Source: Eubacteriales bacterium
GTDB taxonomy: Bacteria > Bacillota > Clostridia > Monoglobales > Firm-18
Reading direction: 5' to 3'
Assembly: GCA_028697835.1 (NCBI GenBank)
Contig: JAQVDK010000007.1
Coordinates: forward strand, 1 to 43,823
Length of the DNA stretch: 43,823 nucleotides
The notes under the pieces were generated by a model, which saw nothing but the letters and a program-made list of their open reading frames with translations, was not told the origin of the DNA and made no database searches. Positions 27,761 to 35,218 of the stretch are shown piece after piece (within the stretch, counting starts at the first letter, position 1; every line of letters begins with the position of its first letter). The position numbers were made by a program, and so were the translations under genes.

Positions 27761-27864
27761 TGTGGAAAGAGTGAACAAGTTATGGACTGACCTGTGGAAA
27801 ACTCTTGTTTTTCCCTGTAATAAGCAGGTGAATCTGTGGAAAACTTTGTGGATAGTGTGGAATA
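27761..27864 (+). repeat. Cluster of five DnaA-box-like 9-mers
   Basis: Five sites on one strand resemble the DnaA box TGTGGATAA: 27761 TGTGGAAAG, 27793 TGTGGAAAA, 27835 TGTGGAAAA, 27847 TGTGGATAG and 27856 TGTGGAATA (7, 8, 8, 8 and 7 matches of 9). They fill most of the 245-base gap between tsaD and the flippase gene. dnaA itself is not in the window. Confidence 0.6.
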
Positions 27865-27952
27865 ACTTTTCAAAAAGATAGAAATGTTACAGAATTATGT
27901 CAAACCTCAACTAAAATTTGTAAAAACATATAAAAAAGTGGAGGAAGAACCG

Positions 27953-29608
27953 ATGGGGCTAAGAAGTAGGCAGACTTTTCTGCAGGGTGCTTTAATTCTT
28001 GTGATTTCGAGCATTTTCGTTAAAATATTTGGTGCGGTATTTAAAATACCCCTTGTCAGGCTGATAGAGGAGGACGGTATCGGGTTTTTTAATACTGCAT
28101 ACACTTTGTACGCATTTTTTGTTTTGGCGGCAAGGGGGATTTCCGTTGCGGTATCGAAGATGGTTGCCGAAAGCAATACCTTGGGAAATGCAAGGGAATC
28201 CAACAGAATTTTAAAAATTTCACTGGTTATTTTGGGAAGCATAGGTGTGGTAGGAACAGGATTTTTATATTTTTATGCCGAGGGCTTTGCAGCCTTGCTT
28301 AAAAATCCCAATGCGTCCGCCAGCATAAAAGCAATAGCGCCGTCGGTTATGTTTGTAGCATTGGTTTCGGCTTTCAGAGGATATTTTCAAGGGCAGCAGA
28401 ACATGTATCCCACAGCCTTTTCAGAGGTTATAGAATCCTTTGGAAAGCTGGTTTTCGGAATTGCCTTGGCTTGGCTTTTCATAGGCGAAAGTGTGGAGAA
28501 GGCTGCAACGGGTGCGGTTTTTGGCGTCACCACCAGCACTTTTTTAAGCCTTGTGTTTATTGTGTTGTTTTTTGCAATAACAAAGCGCGAGCGCAGCATT
28601 TCCATCGTAGGAAGGCTAAGAAGCAGGAGGGAGATAGCAAAGGAGCTTGTTGTAATTGCTTTTCCCATTACAATCGGCGTTGCCGTATCCAGCCTTACAA
28701 ATGTGGTGGATATGATGACGATAACACGGCGCCTTCAGGATATTACCCAGGTTACACCGGAGTTTATGGAAAAGTATAAAAGCCTGATTAATGCCGAAAG
28801 CTTCAGCGGGGCAATAGACAGCGACCTTGCAAACAAGCTGTATGGCCTTTATTCCGGCTATGCGCTTCAAATGTTTAACCTGCCCCTTACAATGATAGTT
28901 GCCCTTGCTACGAGCGTTTTGCCCGCAATATCCGGGGCACTTGCAAAGCATGACATGAACATGGTTGACAAAACCGTCAAAAGCGTTATAAAAACCACTA
29001 TTTTGTTTTCGTTGCCGGCATCGGTCGGTCTTGCGGTTTTGGCAGAGCCTGTTTTGCTGCTTATTTTAAACAGCTCTCTTGCGGCGAATCTGCTTAGCGT
29101 GGTTTGTGTGGCGATTGTGTTTGTGTCCTTGGTTCAGGTTACCAATGCCATTTTGCAGGCTTATGGAAAAATGACCGTGCCTGTTGTTAATATGGTAATT
29201 GGCGGAGCGGTCAAGGTTGTGTGCAATTATGCTTTGATAGCAAATCCGGCTTTAAACATAGACGGGGCGCCCATAGGGACAATAGCCTGTTATTTTGTTA
29301 TAACGGTCTTGAACTTTATCCATATTAAAAGAGTGTGCGGTGTAAAGTTTGGCGTTTTGGACCTTGCTGTAAAGCCTATTTTGGCTTCGGCGGGAATGGG
29401 GGCTGTTGTTTATTATGCAATGGTATGGTTTGGTAACATAGGCCTTGGTCTTAAAGCAGGTGTTTTGCCTGCCATAGTGGTTGGCGTGGCGGTTTATGTT
29501 GTTTTAGCTTTTGCATTGGGGGCTGTAAGAGAAGTTGATATTTTGATGCTTCCGGGAGGCAGGGCAATAGCATATAAATTAAAAAGAATGAAACTACTTA
29601 GGAGTTGA
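27953..29608 (+). CDS. SpoVB/YabM-type polysaccharide (lipid II) flippase family protein
   Basis: Membrane protein of 551 residues in the MOP/MATE-like superfamily with about 14 membrane spans. N-terminal RQTFLQGALILVISSIFVKIFGAVFKIPLVRLI is typical of SpoVB-like transporters, and AFRGYFQGQQNMYPTAFSEVIE is the family's central signature. Such proteins move undecaprenyl-linked sugars across the membrane. The gene order that follows (rqcP, yabP, yabQ, divIC, yabR) matches the Bacillus yabM-yabR region, so it is most likely the yabM counterpart. The ATG at 27953 has GGAGG 8 bases before it; a frame to 27884 runs into the DnaA-box region. mazG (yabN), expected next, is missing. Confidence 0.87.
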   Translation: MGLRSRQTFLQGALILVISSIFVKIFGAVFKIPLVRLIEEDGIGFFNTAYTLYAFFVLAARGISVAVSKMVAESNTLGNARESNRILKISLVILGSIGVVGTGFLYFYAEGFAALLKNPNASASIKAIAPSVMFVALVSAFRGYFQGQQNMYPTAFSEVIESFGKLVFGIALAWLFIGESVEKAATGAVFGVTTSTFLSLVFIVLFFAITKRERSISIVGRLRSRREIAKELVVIAFPITIGVAVSSLTNVVDMMTITRRLQDITQVTPEFMEKYKSLINAESFSGAIDSDLANKLYGLYSGYALQMFNLPLTMIVALATSVLPAISGALAKHDMNMVDKTVKSVIKTTILFSLPASVGLAVLAEPVLLLILNSSLAANLLSVVCVAIVFVSLVQVTNAILQAYGKMTVPVVNMVIGGAVKVVCNYALIANPALNIDGAPIGTIACYFVITVLNFIHIKRVCGVKFGVLDLAVKPILASAGMGAVVYYAMVWFGNIGLGLKAGVLPAIVVGVAVYVVLAFALGAVREVDILMLPGGRAIAYKLKRMKLLRS

Positions 29609-29612
29609 TGGT

Positions 29613-29855
29613 GTGCGTCTTGATAAATTTTTAAAGGTATCCAGGATTATAAAGCGAAGAACCGTTGCAAATGAAGCCTGCAACGCCGGCAGGGTGTCTG
29701 TAAACGGGAAGGTTGCAAAAGCTTCCACCGAGGTGCGTGAGGGGGATGTTATTGAAATTCGCTTTGGCGAAAAGGTTTTTAAGGCTGAGGTTTTAAAGAC
29801 TATGGAGCATGTTTCAAAAAATGAAGCCGGTGAATTATATAAGGTGGTTTTGTAA
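29613..29855 (+). CDS. rqcP: RqcP (YabO), S4-domain ribosome quality control factor
   Basis: RqcP binds stalled 50S subunits together with RqcH and promotes alanine tailing of nascent chains. It has 80 residues, essentially one S4 RNA-binding domain: MRLDKFLKVSRIIKRRTVANEACNAGRV as successive blocks, then VNGKVAKAS, REGDVIEIRFG. GTG 29613 is preceded by AGGAG at 8 bases and lies 4 bases after the flippase stop, so the two are coupled. RqcH is not in the window. Confidence 0.92.
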   Translation: MRLDKFLKVSRIIKRRTVANEACNAGRVSVNGKVAKASTEVREGDVIEIRFGEKVFKAEVLKTMEHVSKNEAGELYKVVL

Positions 29856-29861
29856 TAATTT

Positions 29862-29910
29862 AAAACACCTTTCATATATATTAATATAAAAATATTGAGG
29901 GGTGTTTTTT
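29862..29910 (+). promoter_or_regulatory. Hairpin enclosing the yabP ribosome binding site
   Basis: AAAACACC (29862-29869) can pair perfectly with GGTGTTTT (29901-29908), with an AT-rich 31-base loop containing TATATTAATATA. The right arm contains part of the GAGGGGTG ribosome binding site of yabP and is followed by T's, so it could act as a terminator, an SD-blocking hairpin, or both. Confidence 0.5.
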
Positions 29911-29911
29911 T

Positions 29912-30184
29912 ATGGAAGAAAGAGCAAAAGCAAATATAATAATAGAGGACCGCTCAAAGCTCATTGCCACCGGAGTTATAGATGTGGACAGCTTTGACAA
30001 TGAAAGTGCAATATTGCTGACTGAGCTTGGGGCGCTGTTTGTAAAGGGCTCAAATTTCAGGATAAACAAGCTTAATGTGGATGTTGGAGAGTTGGTTATC
30101 GAAGGGGAAATAGACAGTTGTGTTTATAGTGAAAGCTATGCCCATAAAAAACAGGGAAGCTTTCTTTCAAGAATGTTCAAGTAG
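29912..30184 (+). CDS. yabP: Sporulation protein YabP
   Basis: YabP family protein of 90 residues; in Bacillus it is made in the mother cell during sporulation under sigma-E, with no defined biochemical role. The conserved core is the series KLIATGVIDVDSFDNESAIL, TELGALFVKG, and LNVDVGELVIEGEIDSCVY. ATG 29912 follows GAGGGGTG. yabQ starts 10 bases after it. Its presence is direct evidence that the organism belongs to a sporulating lineage. Confidence 0.93.
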   Translation: MEERAKANIIIEDRSKLIATGVIDVDSFDNESAILLTELGALFVKGSNFRINKLNVDVGELVIEGEIDSCVYSESYAHKKQGSFLSRMFK

Positions 30185-30194
30185 GTGACTTTGC

Positions 30195-30683
30195 TTGGAA
30201 ATTACTACTTCTAACCAACTATTTATTTTTGGCGTTTGCGTTTTATGCGGCGTGGCAGTGGGGCTTCTTTATGATTTTTTCAGAATTATAAGAAGGCTTT
30301 TTAAAACAAGGCAAACGGTGGCTGCCACTCAAGATTTGCTGTTTTGGATATTGGTGTGCGTGGTGTTTTTTGCAATTTCTTTAAACATAAACAGCGGAGA
30401 GATGAGGCTGTACCAATTTTTGGGCGCCGCAATTGGCGCAACAGCGTATTTTCTTACCATAAGCAAGTTTGTTGTTAGGGCTTGCGTGGTTTTAATACGG
30501 TTTGCGGCAAGGGTTATTATAAAAATCATAAGCCTTTTGCTTATGCCGGTAATTTGGTTTTATAAGCTGATAAAAAGGCCCTTGTTTTTTGTAATAAACA
30601 TTGGCGTAAAAAGCGGTTTTCGCGCCCGCCGCAATGTTTTATTTTCTTTATCACATTTCAACAAATATATTAAAAGAATTTAA
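30195..30683 (+). CDS. yabQ: Spore cortex biosynthesis protein YabQ
   Basis: YabQ is a mother-cell membrane protein needed for spore cortex formation in Bacillus. It has 162 residues with about four membrane segments. The family-typical start QLFIFGVCVLCGVAVGLLYD is followed by FFRIIRRLFKTR. A long basic C-terminal tail (about residues 118-162) is present. TTG 30195 is the start, preceded by AGGTGA at about 6 bases. It is co-transcribed with yabP. Confidence 0.9.
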   Translation: MEITTSNQLFIFGVCVLCGVAVGLLYDFFRIIRRLFKTRQTVAATQDLLFWILVCVVFFAISLNINSGEMRLYQFLGAAIGATAYFLTISKFVVRACVVLIRFAARVIIKIISLLLMPVIWFYKLIKRPLFFVINIGVKSGFRARRNVLFSLSHFNKYIKRI

Positions 30684-30693
30684 CGAAAAACTA

Positions 30694-30722
30694 TTTACAT
30701 ATTCCAAAAAATGTTGTATAAT
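30694..30722 (+). promoter_or_regulatory. Promoter of divIC
   Basis: TTTACA (30694-30699), a 17-base spacer and TATAAT (30717-30722). It separates the vegetative divIC from the sporulation pair yabP-yabQ. Confidence 0.8.
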
Positions 30723-30752
30723 AGCTATTGAAGTGTATTTAGGGGGATGGAA

Positions 30753-31067
30753 ATGGGCGGGAAGACTTTTAGCAAAGCCAAAAAGCCTAATTTACAGGGC
30801 AAAAAGCTAAGGCTTGTTGTCTTTTTCGTCATTTTTGGGTATTTTGTCTGGGTGTTTACAATGCAGCAGATAGAAATATTTAAAAGCAAAAAGAAACTTG
30901 CCGAAATAAACGCTGAGATTGCCTACCAGAAAGAAATTCAAGAAGACCTTCTTAAACAAAAAGAGCTTATAAACTCTCCTGAATATATGGAAAATTTGGC
31001 GAGGACCGAGCTGGGATACGCTCGCCCCGATGAAATCATTTTCTTTGATGCTACACTAAAAAATTAG
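30753..31067 (+). CDS. divIC: Septum formation initiator DivIC (FtsB-like)
   Basis: Bitopic divisome protein of 104 residues. Basic N-terminus (GGKTFSKAKKPNLQGKKLR), one membrane span at about 21-40 (LVVFFVIFGYFVWVFTM), a coiled coil at about 45-75 (EIFKSKKKLAEINAEIAYQK...), and the family end EYMENLARTELGYARPDEII. DivIC works with FtsL and DivIB at the septum. ATG 30753 is 6 bases after AGGGGG; the ATG at 30747 is too close. Confidence 0.9.
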   Translation: MGGKTFSKAKKPNLQGKKLRLVVFFVIFGYFVWVFTMQQIEIFKSKKKLAEINAEIAYQKEIQEDLLKQKELINSPEYMENLARTELGYARPDEIIFFDATLKN

Positions 31068-31147
31068 TTTTTTTGGATGGGGATGGCAAGGCCATGTCCA
31101 ATCGATATATAATATTAGACAAGCTTTAAGGAGGATTTAATTTAAGT

Positions 31148-31576
31148 ATGAAATTGCAAGTAGGCAAAATTGTTGAGGGGAAGGTCACCGGTATTACGAA
31201 TTTCGGGGCATTTGTTCAGCTTCCCAATGGCAAAACCGGCCTTGTCCACATCTCAGAGGTGGCTCTATCCTATGTAAAGGATATCAACGACCACCTTAAA
31301 ATCAGCGACACTGTCAAAGCAAAGGTAATTTCCGTTGATGAAAAGGGCAAGATAAGCCTGTCGATTAAAAAGGCTATTGAGGAACAACAAAAATTAGAGG
31401 CAGGCAGACCTGCGGAAGTAGAGTTTGTTTCCAAAAGGTCAACTGCGGAGCTTTCTTTTGAAGAAAAGATGAGAATATTCATGCAGGACAGCGACGAGAG
31501 AATGTCCGATTTGCGCCGCAATATGGATTCCAAAAGAGGAGGAGGATATAGGCGCTCTTCATCTGCCCATGTATAA
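31148..31576 (+). CDS. yabR: S1-domain RNA-binding protein YabR
   Basis: Protein of 142 residues with one N-terminal S1 domain (~3-75): VGKIVEGKVTGITNFGAFVQ, KTGLVHISEVA, and VISVDEKGKISLSIKKA. The C-terminal half is charged and less conserved, with FEEKMRIFMQDSDERMSDLRR and an RNA-binding-like basic tail (SKRGGGYRRSS). YabR-type proteins associate with ribosomes; the exact job is unclear. AAGGAGG precedes the ATG by 13 bases, longer than usual, and no other in-frame start is nearer. It closes the yabM-yabR-like block. Confidence 0.9.
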   Translation: MKLQVGKIVEGKVTGITNFGAFVQLPNGKTGLVHISEVALSYVKDINDHLKISDTVKAKVISVDEKGKISLSIKKAIEEQQKLEAGRPAEVEFVSKRSTAELSFEEKMRIFMQDSDERMSDLRRNMDSKRGGGYRRSSSAHV

Positions 31577-31614
31577 ATAATTCCCGATATAAAACGGTTT
31601 TATAGGTTGAAAAC

Positions 31615-31638
31615 GGCAACTTATTTGTTGCCTTTTTT
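31615..31638 (+). terminator. Terminator after yabR
   Basis: Stem GGCAAC/GTTGCC with loop TTATTT and six T's. Confidence 0.85.
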
Positions 31639-31715
31639 ACGTTAAGGAAATAACTGTTAAATGATTGTCTCGTGAAATGTTGTTTGCATATACTTTGCGC
31701 ACGATATGCCCATAT

Positions 31716-31778
31716 CAGCTTGTGGGCGCTGCCTGTTTGCCAGCGGGTGCTACCCGCTTGCCTGTGGGTGCTACCCGC
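31716..31778. repeat. 21-bp GC-rich tandem repeat (three units, first degenerate)
   Basis: Units at 31737-31757 and 31758-31778 agree at 19 of 21 bases; the stretch 31716-31736 agrees with the latter at about 14 of 21. The 31737 unit holds the inverted repeat GCGGGTGCTACCCGC; the 31758 unit has GTGGGTGCTACCCGC, so one outer pair is lost. The block is much richer in G+C than its surroundings and lies between two terminators. Confidence 0.85.
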
Positions 31779-31794
31779 CAAATCTTTGCAGCTA

Positions 31795-31830
31795 AAAAAC
31801 CTCCCCAAAACGCATTTTGGGGAGGTTTTT
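31795..31830. terminator. Strong bidirectional terminator
   Basis: Perfect 16-bp inverted repeat AAAAACCTCCCCAAAA / its complement, with the 4-base loop CGCA. It stops the leuA fusion gene from the right and can back up the yabR terminator from the left. Confidence 0.9.
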
Positions 31831-31849
31831 ATACATATGCTATAAAGCT

Positions 31850-33847
31850 TTATTTTATTGTAATGCTGTTTCTAAATTCGGCAGGGGTCATTGAAAATTC
31901 CTTTTTAAAAAGTCTTATAAAATGTTCAACGTTTGGATACCCAACTTGTTCGGAAATGTTTTCAATAGCCATTCCGCTGCCTTTGAGCAGGTTTTTTGCT
32001 TTATCCATGCGGATTTGCTTTACAATGTCTCCAAAAGTTGAGCCGGTGCCCTCTTTTATATATTTTGACAAATAGGGCTTTGACAAAAAGAATTTTTCTG
32101 AAAGGGCTTCAAGCGAAACTGTTTTGTAATTTTCCTGTATATAGTTTAAGATATCGGTCATTCTTTGGTCTTCACGCTTTAAATGCTGAATTTCGTTAAT
32201 CTGGTTTACGGCAACTGCCAGTGCGGCAATGGACGCATTTATAATGTCTGTTTCAATGCCTGCACCCCAGTACATTTTTTCGTTGCTTTTCACGCCCACA
32301 TAAGCAATAGCTTTAGAGTGGGAGCCTATTGAAAGAGAGTGCTCTTCGTAAATCTCAAGCTCGTAATCCACGCCAAAATGCTCTTTAATTCCGTTGCTTA
32401 CAGCATCCAGCCTTCCGTTTCCTTGGGCGGTAACTGTTTGCGTTTTGCCGCCATGGCAAATTGTAATGTCGGCTGTTATATAATCCTTTTCACGCCTGAA
32501 GTGGCTTTCGGGGATTTGGAATATATGGGAGCTTCGAAGATATTTTTCTTCGAAAATTCTGTAAATATCTTCGGGGGAAAGCTCTTTGTGCGCCTTGTCG
32601 GAAGCATCTTTAACAATATATCCGAAAGGCTCTCGCATTTGCTTTGGAAGGTCAATACCAAAGTTTCTTTGAAGTATATACGCCACACCGCCCTTGCCGG
32701 ATTGGCTGTTTATACGGATAACGTCCGAATCGTATTGGCGACCTATGTCCATGGGGTCTATGGGTAGATAAGGCACTTCCCAATACGGGGTTTTCTTATC
32801 TTCTCTCCATTTCATGCCTTTTGCAATAGCATCCTGATGAGAGCCGGAAAATGCGGTAAACACCAAGTCTCCAGCATAAGGCTGTCGGGCGTCAACAGTC
32901 ATTCCTGTCAGGTTTTCATAGCTTTCTCGAATCTTTGCCATGTTGCTAAAGTCAAGCCCCGGGTCAACTCCGTGGGAATACAAGTTCATGGCCATTGTTA
33001 TTATGTCCAGGTTTCCTGTTCGCTCGCCGTTTCCAAATAAAGTTCCCTCAACCCTGTCTGCCCCTGCAAGCATGCCAAATTCCGCATCACTTATAGCGCA
33101 GCCCCTGTCGTTGTGTGGGTGCAGGCATAGGATTATAGAATCCCTGTATTTTAAATTCTTGTGCATGTATTCCACCTGGCTTGCAAAAACATGGGGCATT
33201 GCATTTTGTACGGTTGTAGGCAGGTTTATAATAGCCTTTTTATCAGGCGTGGGCTGCCATACGTCTAAAACCGCATTACAAACCTCAAGGGCATATTCCG
33301 GCTCTGTTCCGGAAAAGCTTTCAGGGCTGTATTGGAAGGAATAATTGCCTTCCTCCGACTCGGCAAGCTCTTTCAAAAGAAGGGCGCCGTCAATTGCAAG
33401 CTGCTTTATTTCTTCTTTTGATTTTCCGAAAACCTGCTCCCTTTGTGCTACGGACACAGAGTTGTAAAGATGAATTATGGCATGAGGAGCGCCCTTTACC
33501 GCTTCAAAGGTTTTGCGTATTATATGAGGCCTTGCCTGGGTTAAAACCTGAATGGAAACGTCCCTTGGAATCATGTCCTCTTCGATTAGCTTTCTTAAAA
33601 ACTGAAATTCCGTTTCCGATGCGGCAGGAAAGCCCACTTCAATTTCCTTAAAGCCAATTTCCAGCAGCAATTTAAAAAACTCGACCTTTTCCTCAAGACC
33701 CATAGGCTCAATGAGTGCCTGGTTGCCGTCTCGAAGGTCCACGCTGCACCATATCGGCGCCTTATCTATATAGTCTTTTTTTACCCAGTCGTATGTAACA
33801 ACCGGGGGCATGTAATACATTCTTTTATACTTTTTGTGATTCTCCAT
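31850..33847 (-). CDS. leuA: 2-isopropylmalate synthase fused to an AraC-type DNA-binding domain
   Basis: Protein of 665 residues. Residues ~1-430 are a LeuA catalytic barrel of the longer (yeast/actinobacterial) type: [15 protein letters not shown] with the metal/substrate motif, [28 protein letters not shown] with the metal-binding His-x-His, and [10 protein letters not shown]. Residues ~435-555 are the LeuA dimer/leucine-binding domain ([20 protein letters not shown]...[15 protein letters not shown]). Residues ~560-665 are a full AraC-type double helix-turn-helix ending in [20 protein letters not shown] and MTPAEFR. LeuA condenses acetyl-CoA with 2-oxoisovalerate, the first step of leucine synthesis. 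AGGTGG precedes ATG 33847 by 8 bases. No leuBCD, T-box or other leucine gene is nearby. One continuous frame, so a true fusion; DNA binding is inferred. Confidence 0.93.
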   Translation of the reverse strand: MENHKKYKRMYYMPPVVTYDWVKKDYIDKAPIWCSVDLRDGNQALIEPMGLEEKVEFFKLLLEIGFKEIEVGFPAASETEFQFLRKLIEEDMIPRDVSIQVLTQARPHIIRKTFEAVKGAPHAIIHLYNSVSVAQREQVFGKSKEEIKQLAIDGALLLKELAESEEGNYSFQYSPESFSGTEPEYALEVCNAVLDVWQPTPDKKAIINLPTTVQNAMPHVFASQVEYMHKNLKYRDSIILCLHPHNDRGCAISDAEFGMLAGADRVEGTLFGNGERTGNLDIITMAMNLYSHGVDPGLDFSNMAKIRESYENLTGMTVDARQPYAGDLVFTAFSGSHQDAIAKGMKWREDKKTPYWEVPYLPIDPMDIGRQYDSDVIRINSQSGKGGVAYILQRNFGIDLPKQMREPFGYIVKDASDKAHKELSPEDIYRIFEEKYLRSSHIFQIPESHFRREKDYITADITICHGGKTQTVTAQGNGRLDAVSNGIKEHFGVDYELEIYEEHSLSIGSHSKAIAYVGVKSNEKMYWGAGIETDIINASIAALAVAVNQINEIQHLKREDQRMTDILNYIQENYKTVSLEALSEKFFLSKPYLSKYIKEGTGSTFGDIVKQIRMDKAKNLLKGSGMAIENISEQVGYPNVEHFIRLFKKEFSMTPAEFRNSITIK

Positions 33848-33967
33848 TTTGCTTACCACCTATTTTTATGATTTTATATATCATAGCATAGGTTGTTGGA
33901 AAATGTAAGTGTTAAAATTAATCATTTTTATTGATGTTTTTTAATCAGGTGCTTTTGTAGTAAATAT

Positions 33968-33994
33968 AAAACCACCAGAATGACTGGTGGTTTT
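33968..33994 (-). terminator. Terminator after the flavodiiron protein gene
   Basis: AAAACCACCAG/CTGGTGGTTTT, an 11-bp perfect stem with a 5-base loop, followed on the minus strand by an A/T-rich tract beginning ATATTT. Confidence 0.75.
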
Positions 33995-33999
33995 GGTTG

Positions 34000-35196
34000 T
34001 TAATTTGTATCTTGGCAAAGCGCCTTTGCAATTTCGGTGGCTTTATTAAAGTCGTCTTCGTCGGGGTTCCAGTTGCATTTTACCTCGGGCTCAATAACGT
34101 CAAAGCCTGCGCTTTCCAACCTTTCCCTAAGCAGCTTTGTTGACTCTCCGCTCCAGCCGTAGCAGCCGAAAACCGCCGCACGTTTTTCTTTGAACCTAAG
34201 CTCTTTCAAAAAATCAAGCCATCCTGCAACGGAAGATAAAATGCCTTGGTTTACGGTGGGCGAGCCCACTGCTATTGCCTTTGATTTAAAGACCTCTGTC
34301 ATAATGTCGTTTTTATCGTGATTTGCAATATTGAAAATTTTAACCTTAGTATCAGGCGAAATTCGTGAAATTTCCCTGCCAATCTTGTGGGCAAGCTTTT
34401 TTGTCCCGTCCCACATGGTGTCATAAGCAATTGTTATTTGGTTTTCTTTATAGTTTTGAGACCACTCATAATATTTTTCAACTATTTGCATTGGGTTGTC
34501 GCTCCAGATGGCACCGTGGCTTGTGGCAATTATGTCTATGGGCAAATTTAAGCTTTGAATTTCTTCGATTTTCTTTTTAACAAGAGGGGAGAATGGGTTT
34601 AATATATTGGCGTAATACTTCATTGCCTCTGCCCATAGGTGGCAAAAATCCGCCTTGTCGTTAAAAAGCTCTTCCACTGCATAGTGTTGACCAAAAGCGT
34701 CGTTTGAAAAAAGGATGTTGTCTTCTGTCATGTAGGTTGCCATGCTATCGGGCCAATGCAGCATCTTCATTTCAACGAATATTAGCTTTTTTCCGTTTCC
34801 TATATCAATGGAGTCACCGGTTTTTACAACTTTAAAATTCCACTCCGGATGGTGGTACTGACCTACCAAGGATTTTACGCAGCTTGCTGTGCAGTAGATG
34901 GGGGTGTCGGGTATTTTTTCCATAAGCTCAGGAAGACCGCCGCTATGGTCAACCTCCCCGTGGTTCATAACAATAAAATCGATGGAATTAAGGTCGATTT
35001 CACTTTGCAAATTATCTACAAATTCAGTGGAATGAGGCAGCCAAACAGTGTCAATAAGCACTGTTTTTTCCTCTTGAATCAGGTATGCATTTTGGCTGGA
35101 GCCATGGTTGATGGAATAATCCGCACCATGGAACGACTCCAATTCCCAATCCATTTTTCCTATCCAATATACATTGTTTTTAATGTGTTTTTTCAT
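34000..35196 (-). CDS. Flavodiiron protein (FprA type)
   Basis: Cytosolic O2/NO reductase of 398 residues. The N-terminal metallo-beta-lactamase-like domain carries the di-iron ligands in NHGEVDHSGG (HxExDH), with more in HWPDS, SNDAFGQHY and TSHGAIW. The C-terminal flavodoxin domain starts near residue 255 (ITIAYDTMWDGTKKLAHKI, GSPTVNQG, FGCYGWSGE). It contains no rubredoxin domain, so it needs an external electron donor. It is the last gene after a DUF438/hemerythrin/PAS gene (22-base gap). Whether O2 or NO is the main substrate cannot be told from sequence. GGAGG precedes ATG 35196. Confidence 0.95.
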   Translation of the reverse strand: MKKHIKNNVYWIGKMDWELESFHGADYSINHGSSQNAYLIQEEKTVLIDTVWLPHSTEFVDNLQSEIDLNSIDFIVMNHGEVDHSGGLPELMEKIPDTPIYCTASCVKSLVGQYHHPEWNFKVVKTGDSIDIGNGKKLIFVEMKMLHWPDSMATYMTEDNILFSNDAFGQHYAVEELFNDKADFCHLWAEAMKYYANILNPFSPLVKKKIEEIQSLNLPIDIIATSHGAIWSDNPMQIVEKYYEWSQNYKENQITIAYDTMWDGTKKLAHKIGREISRISPDTKVKIFNIANHDKNDIMTEVFKSKAIAVGSPTVNQGILSSVAGWLDFLKELRFKEKRAAVFGCYGWSGESTKLLRERLESAGFDVIEPEVKCNWNPDEDDFNKATEIAKALCQDTN

Positions 35197-35218
35197 GCTT
35201 TTCCTCCGTAATATAGTA

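Noticed and set aside
31083-31105. Hairpin between divIC and yabR as a terminator
   Set aside because: ATGGC/GCCAT stem can form but no T-run follows, so it gives no support for termination.
29613-31576. mazG (yabN) expected between the flippase and rqcP
   Set aside because: Only 4 bases separate the two genes, so the gene is absent here rather than overlooked.
31737-31778. CRISPR array
   Set aside because: The repeats are directly adjacent without spacers, there are only two to three units and no cas genes.
31665-32075. 136-codon plus-strand frame spanning the tandem repeat, the terminator and the leuA 3' end
   Set aside because: It is made of the 21-bp repeat translated, a terminator hairpin and antisense leuA; no ribosome binding site.
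33848-33999. T-box or leucine leader peptide upstream of the leuA fusion
   Set aside because: The gap is too short, and no T-box sequence, specifier stem or run of Leu codons is visible.
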